DNA of 64,000 nucleotides from JASGCL01 sp965203915 (GTDB lineage Bacteria; Pseudomonadota; Alphaproteobacteria; JASGCL01). Where the stretch lies: NCBI GenBank assembly GCA_965203915.1, contig OZ241918.1, positions 62,001 through 126,000 on the forward strand, read 5' to 3'. Under the pieces are notes generated by a model. The model was not told the DNA's origin, did not search any database, and saw only the letters and a program-made list of their open reading frames with translations. A program made the position numbers and the translations under genes. Shown piece by piece: positions 25,009 through 34,525 of this stretch. How positions within the stretch are numbered: position 1 is the first letter of the stretch; every line of letters begins with the position of its first letter.

Positions 25009-26307
25009 ATGAGTGGTAAAACAATTGCTTTCTTTCCTGAGGCTGCCTTTGGCCCCGCCCTTAATTCGGTGGGCATTGCCCAGGCCGTGGAAAAATTGGG
25101 GCATCGCGCCGTTTTTTTGTGCGACCCTGGCTTCACGGGGGTTTTTAAAAATTATAATTTTGCCGAATATCATGTTCCCATGTCGGAACCCATGCCCGCC
25201 GAAGAAATGGCAAAATATTGGGTCGATTTTATCAATGGCCATATTCCCAATTTTCGCAAATCGCCCTACGACCAAATTGATAATTATGTCAAAGACTGCT
25301 GGGCCGCCATTGTTTCCACCGCAACATGGGCGCAAAAATCATTGCCAAAAATTTTGCTGGAAATAAAACCCGACATGATATGCGTCGACAATGTTATTTT
25401 ATTCCCCGCCATCAAACATTACAGCCAGCAACATGATAAACCGTGGGTGCGAATCATATCCTGTTCCGAAAATGAAATCCCCGACCCCATGATCCCGCCC
25501 CATTTATCGGGTTGCAGCGAACATGACAAAGCGGGTTTCAAAAAATTTGAAGACCATTTTAACCAAGTGATGAAACCCATCCACGATGATTTTAACAAGT
25601 TTTTACAAAACCATGGCGAGCCACCCTACCCCGTGGGGCAATTTTTTGAAGCCTCGCCCTACCTCAACCTGCTGCTTTATCCGACCGCGGTAAAATTCAA
25701 CAGGCAAAACCCGCTGGATAGTAAGCGATTCCAATATTTGGAAGGTTGCGTCAGAAAAGAAGCCGATTATCAATTGCCTGTATTCAGCAAAAATCAAGAC
25801 AAACCCCAAGAAAAGCCATTGCTTTATATTTCTTTTGGTTCGCTGGGCGCGGGCGACACGGCTTTGCTCCAACGGCTGATAACATTGATGGGGCAGTTGC
25901 CTTATCGTGCCCTGGTCAATGTGGGGGATTACATCGACCAATATCAAAATATACCCGCCAATGTTCATGTGGCGAAATGGTTCCCCCAACCGTCGGTCAT
26001 TCCCCAGGTTGATGGTGTCATCCACCATGGTGGCAACAATTCCTTCACCGAATGTCTTTATTTCGGTAAGCCCGCCATTATTTTGCCCTATGTTTGGGAT
26101 GGGCATGACAACGCCACCCGCGTTGCCGAAACTGGTCATGGCTTAACCCTGCATCGCTATGATTGGACCGAACAGCAAATGACCTCGGCCATTGCCACCA
26201 TGCTGACCGACAAAACAATCGCCGCCAACCTGGCCAAAACTTCGCGCATGATGCAAGCCAACCCTGGGCCAGAAAAGGCCGCGGCCTTGCTTGCACAATT
26301 ATTATAA
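25009..26307 (+). CDS. GT-B glycosyltransferase, MGT/UGT type
   Basis: This 432-residue protein has the two Rossmann-like domains of a GT-B (GT1-like) enzyme. The N-terminal acceptor domain starts IAFFPEAAFGPALNSVGIAQ. The C-terminal donor domain contains LYISFGSLG (near 272) and the donor-binding signature: VHVAKWFPQPSVIPQVDGVI (near 320-339), then HHGGNNSFTECLYFGKP and a GHDNATRVAETG segment. Such enzymes move sugars from nucleotide sugars to small molecules or lipids; the acceptor cannot be inferred. No membrane segment is seen. It is followed by the bicupin gene after 53 nt and may be cotranscribed. Confidence 0.85.
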   Translation: MSGKTIAFFPEAAFGPALNSVGIAQAVEKLGHRAVFLCDPGFTGVFKNYNFAEYHVPMSEPMPAEEMAKYWVDFINGHIPNFRKSPYDQIDNYVKDCWAAIVSTATWAQKSLPKILLEIKPDMICVDNVILFPAIKHYSQQHDKPWVRIISCSENEIPDPMIPPHLSGCSEHDKAGFKKFEDHFNQVMKPIHDDFNKFLQNHGEPPYPVGQFFEASPYLNLLLYPTAVKFNRQNPLDSKRFQYLEGCVRKEADYQLPVFSKNQDKPQEKPLLYISFGSLGAGDTALLQRLITLMGQLPYRALVNVGDYIDQYQNIPANVHVAKWFPQPSVIPQVDGVIHHGGNNSFTECLYFGKPAIILPYVWDGHDNATRVAETGHGLTLHRYDWTEQQMTSAIATMLTDKTIAANLAKTSRMMQANPGPEKAAALLAQLL

Positions 26308-26360
26308 ATTCATTTTTTAACCATCGCTTCACGGCATCACGCCCTTACCTATCGCCCTTC

Positions 26361-27128
26361 ATGACCAATTTGCTTTCCACCGCGCCGCATATTCATCATG
26401 CTGCTGAATATAATGACTTGGTTGATTGGGGCGCGCAACCGAATGCCCTGCCCCATGCTGGCGGGCTTGCTTCACATTCTTATGGTCGCCTGTTATGGAA
26501 AACCCCCGTCAGCCGCCCCGAGGTTGGTTTGTGGCATTGCACGCCAGGGCGTTGGCGTCTTAGCGTGCCGCGCAACGAATTTTTATGGGTGATGGGCGGC
26601 AAAGCCACTTACAAAAAAGATAAAACCAACGGCGATATAGACGAAGCAACCATAGGCAAAGATGATGCCTTGTTATTCCCCGCGGGGTGGCAGGGCGAAG
26701 CCGTGGTGGAAGAAACGCTCCAGGTTACATACATGCTTTCGGCGAGCGAGGCGCAAGCAACAACGCCCAAACATCATTTGATGTTGCGCAACCCGCTGGC
26801 GGCGACGGCGTTAAAAGATTGGGGCATTATCCCCACGATGGTCGAAGGCGAAAGCCGCACCGCGGGTTTGTTGTTGCACCGCGAAGCCAACCCGCAACCT
26901 GGGCTTACTGCCGAATGTGGTTTTTGGACCTGCACCCCAGGTTATTGGCAATGCCATGTTACCAGCCACGAATATTGTCATTTTATTGCGGGGCGGGCAA
27001 CCTACACCCATGAAGAAAGCGGCGAAGTGATTGAAATCATGCCCGACACGGTTGCGTTGTTCCCGAAGGATTGGCGTGGCACATGCCGCGTGCATGAAAC
27101 GGTGAAAAAACTTTACATGATAATGTAA
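26361..27128 (+). CDS. Two-domain cupin protein (DUF861-like)
   Basis: I place the start at 26361 (MTNLLSTAPHIHHAAEYNDL), giving 255 residues; the frame is open further upstream but that stretch overlaps the glycosyltransferase gene. Two tandem cupin folds are visible. Each contains a repeated pattern: GLWHCTPGRWRLS, then EFLWVMGGKATY, then LLFPAGWQGEAVV in the first; GFWTCTPGYWQCH, then EYCHFIAGRATY, then ALFPKDWRGTCRV in the second. This matches the ureidoglycine-aminohydrolase-like/DUF861 cupins often found in sugar or amine catabolism clusters. Typical metal-binding His/Glu residues are sparse, so catalysis is uncertain. The neighbours are a glycosyltransferase and tRNA-Cys. Confidence 0.8.
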   Translation: MTNLLSTAPHIHHAAEYNDLVDWGAQPNALPHAGGLASHSYGRLLWKTPVSRPEVGLWHCTPGRWRLSVPRNEFLWVMGGKATYKKDKTNGDIDEATIGKDDALLFPAGWQGEAVVEETLQVTYMLSASEAQATTPKHHLMLRNPLAATALKDWGIIPTMVEGESRTAGLLLHREANPQPGLTAECGFWTCTPGYWQCHVTSHEYCHFIAGRATYTHEESGEVIEIMPDTVALFPKDWRGTCRVHETVKKLYMIM

Positions 27129-27177
27129 CGCCAACCATGGTGGTTATTCATCATAGACCAAGCCTGTGATAAAATGA

Positions 27178-27251
27178 TGGAGGTGCGAGCCGGAATTGAA
27201 CCGGCGTACGAGGTTTTGCAGACCTCTGCGTCACCACTCCGCCATCGCACC
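27178..27251 (-). tRNA. tRNA-Cys (GCA)
   Basis: On the minus strand the acceptor arm GGTGCGA pairs with TCGCACC. The anticodon loop CTGCAAA sits between GAGGT and ACCTC and gives anticodon GCA. The T arm is GCCGG-TTCAATT-CCGGC. Discriminator T and a genomically encoded CCA follow (27178-27180). Length is 74 nt including CCA. It lies between the bicupin and the phosphatase genes. Confidence 0.95.
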
Positions 27252-27331
27252 CATCATGTGACATTTGACATCCATAGCTAAAAAATTGTAGCACCGCAAG
27301 GTAATAGGTTTTTATAAAAATTATTTGTAAC

Positions 27332-28090
27332 ATGAACATCAGCCCCCTTATCGACAATATATTCCTTATCCGCCACGACCAAGTTGTTTTTCCGCCCCAT
27401 CATGAGCAGGCGGGACGGCCGAGCCAAGGTATTATCTTGGGGCAACTTGATTACCCCATCACCACAACATGGAATGCCACGCGCCAGGGACGTTATGACC
27501 ACCTGGCTCGCACCATCGCAATGGGCGAAACAAACGGCAGGGAAGGCAGGGATATTTTTTTTGCGGGTTCAGACCTAGGCCGTGTTAACCAAACATTTGA
27601 TATTTTAATTCGCCATATCAAACAACATCAACCTAATCTCTTACCACCCAACCTTCATGTTGATAAAAATTTACGCGAACAACATTTTGGCCAGTGGCAG
27701 GGTTTGACCTATAACCACATCGAACAACATGACAAACAACAATATGATATATTTTGGCAAGATTACATCAACCAGGCACCACCGCCCAACCATGATGGCG
27801 AAGGCGAAAGTTTTTTTAACCTTTACCAACGTAGCACCAAGGCCATGATGGCGTGGCTAAGCCCCGCCCAGGCCGCAAAAAAAACAATGGTGTTTATCGC
27901 CCATGATGGTGTGTTGCGGGCTTTGCTGGCGTTTTTTTATTCACAAGGAAAAGGAGAAGCCTTGCCAAGCAACCTTCATGATGGTTTTGCCAAGGCGATG
28001 ACTTGCCAATTGCCCTACCTTGCGATGATAAAATTACAAAAAAACACGGACTATGAAAATTGGCTGAAGCCTGTTATAGAAATAATGTAA
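27332..28090 (+). CDS. Histidine phosphatase superfamily protein (PGM-like)
   Basis: The 252-residue protein has the phosphoglycerate-mutase/phosphatase fold. The catalytic RHG motif appears as IRHDQVV (residues 13-19), with Asp in place of the usual Gly, followed by a possibly redesigned loop. The second arm, DRVRQT-like in the family, reads SDLGRVNQTF here. LREQHFGQWQGLTY (near 113) is the expected family motif, and FIAHDGVLRALLAFF (near 188) holds the second catalytic His. Substrate unknown; cobalamin-phosphate or sugar-phosphate phosphatases have the same layout. It precedes the sarcosine-oxidase-like genes by 22 nt and may belong to that transcript. Confidence 0.78.
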   Translation: MNISPLIDNIFLIRHDQVVFPPHHEQAGRPSQGIILGQLDYPITTTWNATRQGRYDHLARTIAMGETNGREGRDIFFAGSDLGRVNQTFDILIRHIKQHQPNLLPPNLHVDKNLREQHFGQWQGLTYNHIEQHDKQQYDIFWQDYINQAPPPNHDGEGESFFNLYQRSTKAMMAWLSPAQAAKKTMVFIAHDGVLRALLAFFYSQGKGEALPSNLHDGFAKAMTCQLPYLAMIKLQKNTDYENWLKPVIEIM

Positions 28091-28112
28091 TTTTTATTTT
28101 TTATTTCCTAAC

Positions 28113-29513
28113 ATGCACCCTTATCCTCAGCAATACCTGATAAGCAACGAGCCGACGGACGAATTAGCGAAAAAAAACCATTCGGTAATTATTATCGGCG
28201 GCGACACCATGGCGTTGGCGCTGGCCCATTACCTGTCCCAAGATCATGATGCCGATAATATACTGATTGTCAGCCCCGATAGTTTGGGTGCCAATATTAA
28301 AAATCGGCAATGCGCCTTGGTGCGCGCCAATTATCAAACGGGTGCCAACACCAGTTTTTTTGAAATCAACCTAAAATTATGGGAAAACTTGAGCAGCGAC
28401 CTCGGCTACAATGTTATGTTGTCGCAATTGGGGTTGATACAATTGCTTTTAAATAACAAAATGATCAAGACCGCGCGTTACCGTGGCAACGCCATGCGTT
28501 TGCATGGTATCGATGCCGATTATTTGGAATTGGCGGAAATGCGCCGTTTGTTGCCATTGCTCGATTTTTCTGCCACCGCGCGTTTTTCTATCTTGGCCAG
28601 CCTTCACCAGGGGCGGGCGGGGTTTTTTAACCCCATGGCGGCGTTTTATGCTTTTTGGCATGGGTTATCACCACGCCGCGTAAAAATTATCGAACGGGTA
28701 GAAATGAAAGATATTGTTTTTAATCAGCAAGGTCGCCGCGCGGTGGGGGTAAAGGTGGTCAAAAACGGCAAGGTTCATGAATTGCGGGGGCAAAAAATTG
28801 TGTTGGCGATGGCCGATGGTGGTGCCAACCTTCTCGCCCGTGCGCCCGATATAAAAAAATTTTTCGCCAAGGAACTAACTTCTTATTTTGGTCAAACCAT
28901 GCCCAAGAACAACAAAGACCAAGCCAATATTTATCCTTTCCTGCCCGCGCAGGAGGTTGAGTTGTTATCCGAAAGCCTATCCCCCATGTTGAACAAAATT
29001 ATTCAATTCCCCATGCCTATCGGTGGGGCGGCAAATTTGTCGGGCGGGGTTGGCTCGGCCTATATAGGGCAGGCGGAATTGGGCAATATCTGGCTGCGGT
29101 TTTTTATGCGCCGCCCGCCAACCAAATTGGGCATGGCCAATGGCGCGCGCGATGCCAATATTTTTTCCCATTTTGAAGATGTTGATGACATCGACGACAT
29201 AAGCCTTCTCCAACAGGAATTGGCGCGTGGCGCGGTGCAATTATTACCCGCCCTGGCACGGGTCAAGATCCTTACCCAATGGCATCAAACATTTTTGTCG
29301 TCATTTGATGGTAGCCCCATCATCGATAAATTTTTTAACAAAGAGGATTTGTATATCATCAGCGGCATTGATGGCGATGGTTTCGCCATGGCACCCGCCG
29401 CCACCATGGCGATGGCGCATTTAATCGCCACCAACCAACCCCACCCCGCGGCGGCCGATTATGGTTTTCAACGTTTTGTTAAAGGACAATTTCTTTATGA
29501 AAAAGCAGTATAA
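28113..29513 (+). CDS. soxB: Sarcosine oxidase beta-subunit-like FAD protein (divergent)
   Basis: The beta subunit of heterotetrameric sarcosine oxidase oxidises sarcosine to glycine. The 466-residue protein aligns from memory with SoxB: SVIIIGGDTMALALAHYL (24-41), then ALVRANYQTG, LGLIQLLL and SGIDGDGFAMAPAATMAMAHLI near the end. The family's dinucleotide-binding GGGxxG is changed to GGDTMA (29-34). In the segment where the family has ARHDAVAWGYA, carrying the covalent FMN His, this protein reads GFFNPMAAFYA, so that His appears replaced by Phe. Both changes suggest altered or lost flavin binding. It overlaps the alpha gene by 17 nt. N-terminal 22 residues are an extension. Confidence 0.75.
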   Translation: MHPYPQQYLISNEPTDELAKKNHSVIIIGGDTMALALAHYLSQDHDADNILIVSPDSLGANIKNRQCALVRANYQTGANTSFFEINLKLWENLSSDLGYNVMLSQLGLIQLLLNNKMIKTARYRGNAMRLHGIDADYLELAEMRRLLPLLDFSATARFSILASLHQGRAGFFNPMAAFYAFWHGLSPRRVKIIERVEMKDIVFNQQGRRAVGVKVVKNGKVHELRGQKIVLAMADGGANLLARAPDIKKFFAKELTSYFGQTMPKNNKDQANIYPFLPAQEVELLSESLSPMLNKIIQFPMPIGGAANLSGGVGSAYIGQAELGNIWLRFFMRRPPTKLGMANGARDANIFSHFEDVDDIDDISLLQQELARGAVQLLPALARVKILTQWHQTFLSSFDGSPIIDKFFNKEDLYIISGIDGDGFAMAPAATMAMAHLIATNQPHPAAADYGFQRFVKGQFLYEKAV

Positions 29514-32500
29514 AAAAATGAAAATAAAAAAGGACGTCCCCATCAAACAACCCACGGTCGCCGAGGGCACGCGGCATTCGTTACGCCTTGCCCCCCAGCA
29601 TATTGGCAAGGGTCGACCATTTGGTTTGGCGGTTGACGCGCGGCGGCCGATAGAATTTTTCCTTGATAACAAAAAATATCATGCCTTGCATGGCGATCAT
29701 GTGGCGGCGGCGTTGCTTGCCAATCAAGAAAGTTTTTTGGCGGGCTCGCTGCTTTATCATCGGCCACGCGGCATGTTGGGCAACCATTTTTATGAAAGCA
29801 ATGGCTTTGTCATGGTGGGCGAACAAAAGCATCATGGGTTTAACCCCGCCATCGCGGTGGCTAGCTTGCCGCTTTCGCACGGCATGAAGTTTTATCGCAC
29901 GCGCCACCCCAACAAATTTTCTTCCTCACAATTTTTTAATAAAACGCGCGAGGCTCTTTCCGCCCCCCTCTCCACCATGCCGCAACCACTTTTCATGACC
30001 AAGGCCTTCATGCCGCAAACCTCGCTTTCTAAGCAACGGGGCGAACATCGCTCGCTTGGCTTGATGAATAGTTTTGCGGGCAAAAAATTCATCGGTGCCA
30101 GTGGCGGGTTTTGGGATAAATTTTTGCGTCAAATGATGGGCTATGCCCCCGCGCCGCTGGTTAATCCTGCTTTTCAATCTTTTGGCAATGACCCTGCCTA
30201 TGCCGTGTTGCAAGATAAGGCGCATCACCATGGCGATATATTGATAGTCGGTGGTGGCCGCGCGACGGCGGTTGTTTTGCAACAGTTGCTGGCCAAGATT
30301 GGTAAACAAAAATTATCCATCATGGTGGTAACCAGCGATTCGGAAGCCGTTGCCATGGCCAACATGATGGGCACCCACCCCCTAGCAACGGCAGGATCCA
30401 AGGCAGGGGCAAAACCTGGGGCATCAAGCAAATTAGGCGGCAAGCCATTTTACCTTGACCCGCGCATCACGTGGTTTTTTAACACCACCGCCACCCACGC
30501 CAAGGACTTGCGCGACCTGACCCCCAGCAAAAAAGAAACGGCACATGATAAAAAAATTATTGAGGTTGTGGCGGTTAGCCACCACGCAACCGATGCCAGC
30601 AAGTTAGGTCATTTCCTGTGGCAACAGAGAAAAAATATTTTTCATAGCCGTGCCATTATTTTGGCAACGGGTAAGAGCGAGGTCATGTTGCCGTTTGATA
30701 ACAACGACCTGCCTGGTATTGTGGGTTTTGATAACGCGGTTAAATTGTTGGCAACCCATGGGGTGAAGCCTGGCAACCATGCGGTGGTGATAACCAACAA
30801 TGATAGTGTTTATTATCGCTTAGGTTATTTGCATGCCGCGGGGGTTGCTATATCGGCGGTGGTTGATATTCGAAAGAAAATCGCGCCGCATTTGCTAGAC
30901 TTGGCCAAGCAGGTTGGCGTCACGGTTTATGAATTTTATTATCCCAAGCGCGCCCGCGCCCTTTATAACCAGGCCGCGCCGTCCATCTTTCCCAACAGCC
31001 TTGGCAAGGTGGCAAAAATATTGGGGCGGGTGGTAAGGACAGATAACCCCAATGTGGCGTCGCTTTTGGCGGTGCAACAATTGCATAACCCCGTGGCGGG
31101 CGCGACAGGAGGGGCAACAGGGGGTGCAACAGGGGGCACGGCACCAAACGACAAAAATAAAAATGCCGCAGGCACGGAAGAAGAAACCATCGCCAACAAA
31201 ATTATTTTGGCGCGCCCCGACCAAACCGACGAAGCATTATCCGCCGAAACCGAAAAAATTTTTAACAGCGATTGCCTGCTGGTCAGCGGCGGGTTTCAAC
31301 CGCGGCTTAATCTTTTTACCCAACTATTGCCCAAAAATAAAAAGGAGGGGGATTATCTTATTTGGTCGGACGCGTTGCAATGCTACCTGCCAGCATTTTG
31401 GCCACCCCAAGTATTTTTGGTTGGCTCGGTGGGTGGTTGCATGCCCCATGGCCTATCGGGCGAACAAACAAAGCAAAAGCCAAAAGCTAAAAAATCACCC
31501 GAAGGTGATAGACTACTCGCCATGGCGCAAACTGTCGCCCAAGAGGTGCAGGATTTTTTATATGGCAAAAAAAATGCCGAACAATTAACAACCCAACCCC
31601 GCCATGTTTATCATGGTGGTTTCAGCATTATGCCTTATCGTTTTTTGCCCGATGCCGACAGTTTGGGACGGCATGGTTTTATTGATTACCAATATGATAT
31701 CAAATTAAAACACCTTCATAATACTTTCCAGGCGGGTTATCACACACCCTTTGGTTTGAAACATTACAGCAAATTGGGTTTTGGTTTTGACCGCGGTATC
31801 GGTTCTTTGGCTTTGGGCTTGGCGCATCTTTATGAAAATAAGGCGCAAGAAATATCGGGCAGTCTTAGATTCGCGGGGGCGCGTGCTGAATCGCAGGGCG
31901 CGGGTAAAAACAATAACCCTGGCGCAACCGATACCATGACCAATATCATCAAAGAAAATAATATATTTGATGAATTGCATGGTCTGGCTTACCCGACGAC
32001 GCTGGCTAGCTTGGCCTCGCTGCCGCTGGATGGTCGCAGGTTTTTTAATCAATCAACCATCAGGGGCGAAACGCCGCTTTACCCATTGGCGCATCGCCCC
32101 AAATTTTTTGATGTTATCATGCACCCCGAAAATAATATCAGCAACGACCATGGTGCCTATTGTTTATTGCAAGACGGCAAAAAAATTGCCGACCATTACC
32201 CTTATCACGAGGGGGATGAAAAAATGGGCGCCATCATGGAAGAAAAAGAACGCATCATGGATGGGCTTGGTTTCGTCGATGGTTCGAACGTGATAAGCGT
32301 CAGTTTGCTAGGAAAAAAAGCAATCGATTTCTTGCAATTCTTATCCGCCACCAAACTTAATCAAAGTAAATTAAACAGCGTTGGCGCCATAACCATGCTT
32401 AACCCCCAGGATGGTTTTATCATAGCACGTGGCCGTTATATCATAAGGGGCGATGGGTCGGTGTTGCTTAGCCTGCCGCTTGGTGCCACGGGCATCAATG

Positions 32501-33585
32501 CCTCGCGCGAAAATAATCATATTGTGACCCTTATCAAATCATTGGCGCGCGCCCATGGGTTTGCTGTCGCGGTGGTGGATGATACCGAACAATGGGCCAC
32601 CATTCGTTTGGTGGGGCGCGGCGTTGCTATTTTTACCAGCCAATTTTTAAACAACCATCTGTTAGAAAAAACTTTCGGCAAGAATTTTACTTTGCCGCGT
32701 TTGTTTGACGGGGAGCAAAAAGAAAAATGTGAAAACACCGCGCGGCAACTGTTGGTCGATGCTTTGCCGTTGCATCAATATCGCTACATCCATTGGCATG
32801 GTATAGGGTTTTATTTATTACGGCGTCGCCTCTTGCCTAGTTATTATATCGGCGGCCAAGTTGGTGATATTGAAATAACCTGCGCCGCCCATCAAGCCGT
32901 CGGGCTTTATCAAGCCCTGTGGCAAGCAACTTTAAGCGAGGAAGATAGCGCGCCTAGCAGCCTGCCCTTTGCTCAACAAGTCGAGAAAAAAAATAAGCAG
33001 AAGGTCGCCCCCGCCCCCACGGTCGGCGCGATCTTACAGGCGGCGGCAATACGCCCCTTTGCTTTGGGTTATTCCGCGCTTGATTATTGGCGTTTGTTAA
33101 AGGGCGACAGCGCCCATGGCAGCGCGGGAGAGATTGACGGCACCCGCACCCTGCAGGACATGAGGCTTGAAGAAAAAATGAAAGCAGAAAAATTTGCGGG
33201 GCGCGAGCAAATGTTGCAACATGGGTTGTTGCAAAAAAATCGCCCGCGGCTTTGTGGGTTTGTTGCGACCATGGGCGGGGCATCCGCCATCGAAACGGGG
33301 CAGCACCGCGGCGTCATAAGGGAGGGAAGCATTGTCCAAGAAATAGACAAGGAACCGCTATCCCAAGGCCATGGCATTGGTCATATCACCACGGCTTCTT
33401 ACTGCCCCGTGCGCAAACAATATATTGCCATGGGTTACCTTATGCCCAGCCTAGACCCATTATCGGGAAAATGGAAAGACCCATTTGGCAAGGAGGTCAT
33501 GATAGCCGACCCCCTATTTAAAAATTATCAATCGGCGGTGGTGGTGCCCTATCATCAATTGGGCATACCAAACGAAAAAGAATAA
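29497..33585 (+). CDS. soxA: Sarcosine oxidase alpha-subunit-like protein (divergent)
   Basis: Started at ATG 29497, with AAAGGA 10 nt upstream, giving 1362 residues against about 1000 for typical SoxA. Order of parts: a 2Fe-2S-like N-terminal fold with LLANQESFLAGSLLYHRPRG (near 75); a nucleotide-binding region reading VGGGRATAVVLQ near 250 where SoxA has VGAGPAGLAA; LATGKSEVMLPFDNNDLPG and HAVVITNNDSVYYRLGYL near 385-450; LLVSGGFQPRLNLFTQ near 595; and a C-terminal GcvT-like tetrahydrofolate-binding domain from about 920. Insertions and a GATG repeat explain the extra length. In known enzymes this subunit passes formaldehyde to folate. The overlap with soxB leaves no room for soxD. Confidence 0.82.
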   Translation: MKKQYKKMKIKKDVPIKQPTVAEGTRHSLRLAPQHIGKGRPFGLAVDARRPIEFFLDNKKYHALHGDHVAAALLANQESFLAGSLLYHRPRGMLGNHFYESNGFVMVGEQKHHGFNPAIAVASLPLSHGMKFYRTRHPNKFSSSQFFNKTREALSAPLSTMPQPLFMTKAFMPQTSLSKQRGEHRSLGLMNSFAGKKFIGASGGFWDKFLRQMMGYAPAPLVNPAFQSFGNDPAYAVLQDKAHHHGDILIVGGGRATAVVLQQLLAKIGKQKLSIMVVTSDSEAVAMANMMGTHPLATAGSKAGAKPGASSKLGGKPFYLDPRITWFFNTTATHAKDLRDLTPSKKETAHDKKIIEVVAVSHHATDASKLGHFLWQQRKNIFHSRAIILATGKSEVMLPFDNNDLPGIVGFDNAVKLLATHGVKPGNHAVVITNNDSVYYRLGYLHAAGVAISAVVDIRKKIAPHLLDLAKQVGVTVYEFYYPKRARALYNQAAPSIFPNSLGKVAKILGRVVRTDNPNVASLLAVQQLHNPVAGATGGATGGATGGTAPNDKNKNAAGTEEETIANKIILARPDQTDEALSAETEKIFNSDCLLVSGGFQPRLNLFTQLLPKNKKEGDYLIWSDALQCYLPAFWPPQVFLVGSVGGCMPHGLSGEQTKQKPKAKKSPEGDRLLAMAQTVAQEVQDFLYGKKNAEQLTTQPRHVYHGGFSIMPYRFLPDADSLGRHGFIDYQYDIKLKHLHNTFQAGYHTPFGLKHYSKLGFGFDRGIGSLALGLAHLYENKAQEISGSLRFAGARAESQGAGKNNNPGATDTMTNIIKENNIFDELHGLAYPTTLASLASLPLDGRRFFNQSTIRGETPLYPLAHRPKFFDVIMHPENNISNDHGAYCLLQDGKKIADHYPYHEGDEKMGAIMEEKERIMDGLGFVDGSNVISVSLLGKKAIDFLQFLSATKLNQSKLNSVGAITMLNPQDGFIIARGRYIIRGDGSVLLSLPLGATGINASRENNHIVTLIKSLARAHGFAVAVVDDTEQWATIRLVGRGVAIFTSQFLNNHLLEKTFGKNFTLPRLFDGEQKEKCENTARQLLVDALPLHQYRYIHWHGIGFYLLRRRLLPSYYIGGQVGDIEITCAAHQAVGLYQALWQATLSEEDSAPSSLPFAQQVEKKNKQKVAPAPTVGAILQAAAIRPFALGYSALDYWRLLKGDSAHGSAGEIDGTRTLQDMRLEEKMKAEKFAGREQMLQHGLLQKNRPRLCGFVATMGGASAIETGQHRGVIREGSIVQEIDKEPLSQGHGIGHITTASYCPVRKQYIAMGYLMPSLDPLSGKWKDPFGKEVMIADPLFKNYQSAVVVPYHQLGIPNEKE
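31105..31146 (+). repeat. Short in-frame tandem repeat in the alpha-subunit gene
   Basis: A 12-bp unit of the kind GGGGGTGCAACA is repeated about three times, encoding GATGGATGGATGG in a surface linker. It is a likely slippage site. The reading frame stays open, so it is a length polymorphism candidate rather than damage. Confidence 0.6.
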
Positions 33586-33598
33586 AGGGAATATCAAC

Positions 33599-34393
33599 AT
33601 GACACAAAAACCATCATCAAACACCCAACCCGTTTCACCGCTTATATTATTAAGCGGTGGCGATTATTGGCACGAAGGCTTCGCAGGGCTTGATAACCAA
33701 GATCGCGGGCGCGACAACCATGGCAACCCCGCTGATTTTTTTGACAATAGTCAATCTGACAGTTCGGTGATGTCGCATGGTATTTTGTTGGAGGGGTTAA
33801 AACCCCTGCATCATCATGCTTTAAAATTGTTGTCATGCCCGCTTGATGAAGCCAACCCCGAAAAATTCATCAACGGGCTATTGAGCAAAATAAAGGCACC
33901 CCAACCCTTATCGGCTATCCACCCTGGTCTATATTATCAATCATCGCTGGCCATGAAAAAATCGGGGATGCTGACCATGCGTTTGTGCGATACCGAAGCC
34001 ATGGTTTACATTGACAATTACCGCGCCAGCGAAAACCATGGCGTGGTAGGATTTGAATATAGCGAAGAAGCCAAGCAACGCCAGGCCATGGCCAGCCCAT
34101 TTATCCACCCTGTCGGGGCGGGGTGGCAATTGTTGCGTGCGCGTGGCAAAAAACCATTGCATGAATTCCTTAGCTCCTTCATCGCCATGCCATTGAATGG
34201 GGCGCATCATGAAACCACGCCACATAATTTTTATCGTTTGAATGTTTTAAGCAAAACCATTTATCTTTTTCATCAAGGGGATGAGGCCTTATTCTTTATA
34301 CCGCGCTCTATCGCAACTTCGATGCTATGCCACCTCGCCATGGTTGCCGCGACCAAGAGCCATAACCTAACAAGGGTTAGAATTTATTATTAA
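33599..34393 (+). CDS. Sarcosine oxidase gamma-subunit-like protein
   Basis: The 264-residue protein starts 13 nt after soxA, the position of the gamma subunit gene in sox operons. SoxG is a small GcvT-C-like protein of roughly 180-220 residues and diverges quickly. Here I see only weak resemblance: a mixed alpha/beta C-terminal half with GAGWQLLRARGKKPLHEFL and RLNVLSKTIYLFHQGDEALFFIPRSIA near the end, comparable to the family's closing segments. The N-terminal ~100 residues are unrecognised and polar. The assignment rests mainly on position. An imperfect 10-bp direct repeat follows the gene (34410-34445). Confidence 0.55.
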   Translation: MTQKPSSNTQPVSPLILLSGGDYWHEGFAGLDNQDRGRDNHGNPADFFDNSQSDSSVMSHGILLEGLKPLHHHALKLLSCPLDEANPEKFINGLLSKIKAPQPLSAIHPGLYYQSSLAMKKSGMLTMRLCDTEAMVYIDNYRASENHGVVGFEYSEEAKQRQAMASPFIHPVGAGWQLLRARGKKPLHEFLSSFIAMPLNGAHHETTPHNFYRLNVLSKTIYLFHQGDEALFFIPRSIATSMLCHLAMVAATKSHNLTRVRIYY

Positions 34394-34409
34394 CGCGTCG
34401 CCACGGGAA

Positions 34410-34445
34410 ATAGTGGGCAATGGTGGGCGATAGTAGGCGATGGTT
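34410..34445 (+). repeat. Imperfect 10-bp direct repeat
   Basis: Units ATAGTGGGCA, ATGGTGGGCG and ATAGTAGGCG follow one another, then a partial ATGGTT. They occupy the start of the 132-nt gap between the gamma-subunit gene and the ABC gene. No hairpin with a T tract is present, so this is not an intrinsic terminator. Confidence 0.45.
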
Positions 34446-34470
34446 TTTATGCTTTGGAATCAACCACCAT

Positions 34471-34498
34471 TTGATGTAATATGGGCGATGTTTAATAT
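34471..34498 (+). promoter_or_regulatory. Candidate promoter of the ABC ATPase gene
   Basis: TTGATG (34471-34476), 16-nt spacer, TAATAT (34493-34498). The expected start near 34505 gives a 20-nt leader. Moderate match, found by eye; it suggests the ABC gene is a separate transcript from the sox-like genes. Confidence 0.35.
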
Positions 34499-34525
34499 CG
34501 CTTTTTTTGACATTTTTATTTACCA

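Noticed and set aside
26163..26360. Longer N-terminus for the bicupin protein
   Set aside because: It overlaps the glycosyltransferase gene, and the encoded residues are unlike any cupin.
27332..28090. Cobalamin phosphatase (CobC) assignment
   Set aside because: Fold and length fit, but no cobalamin genes are nearby and the RHG motif is RHD.
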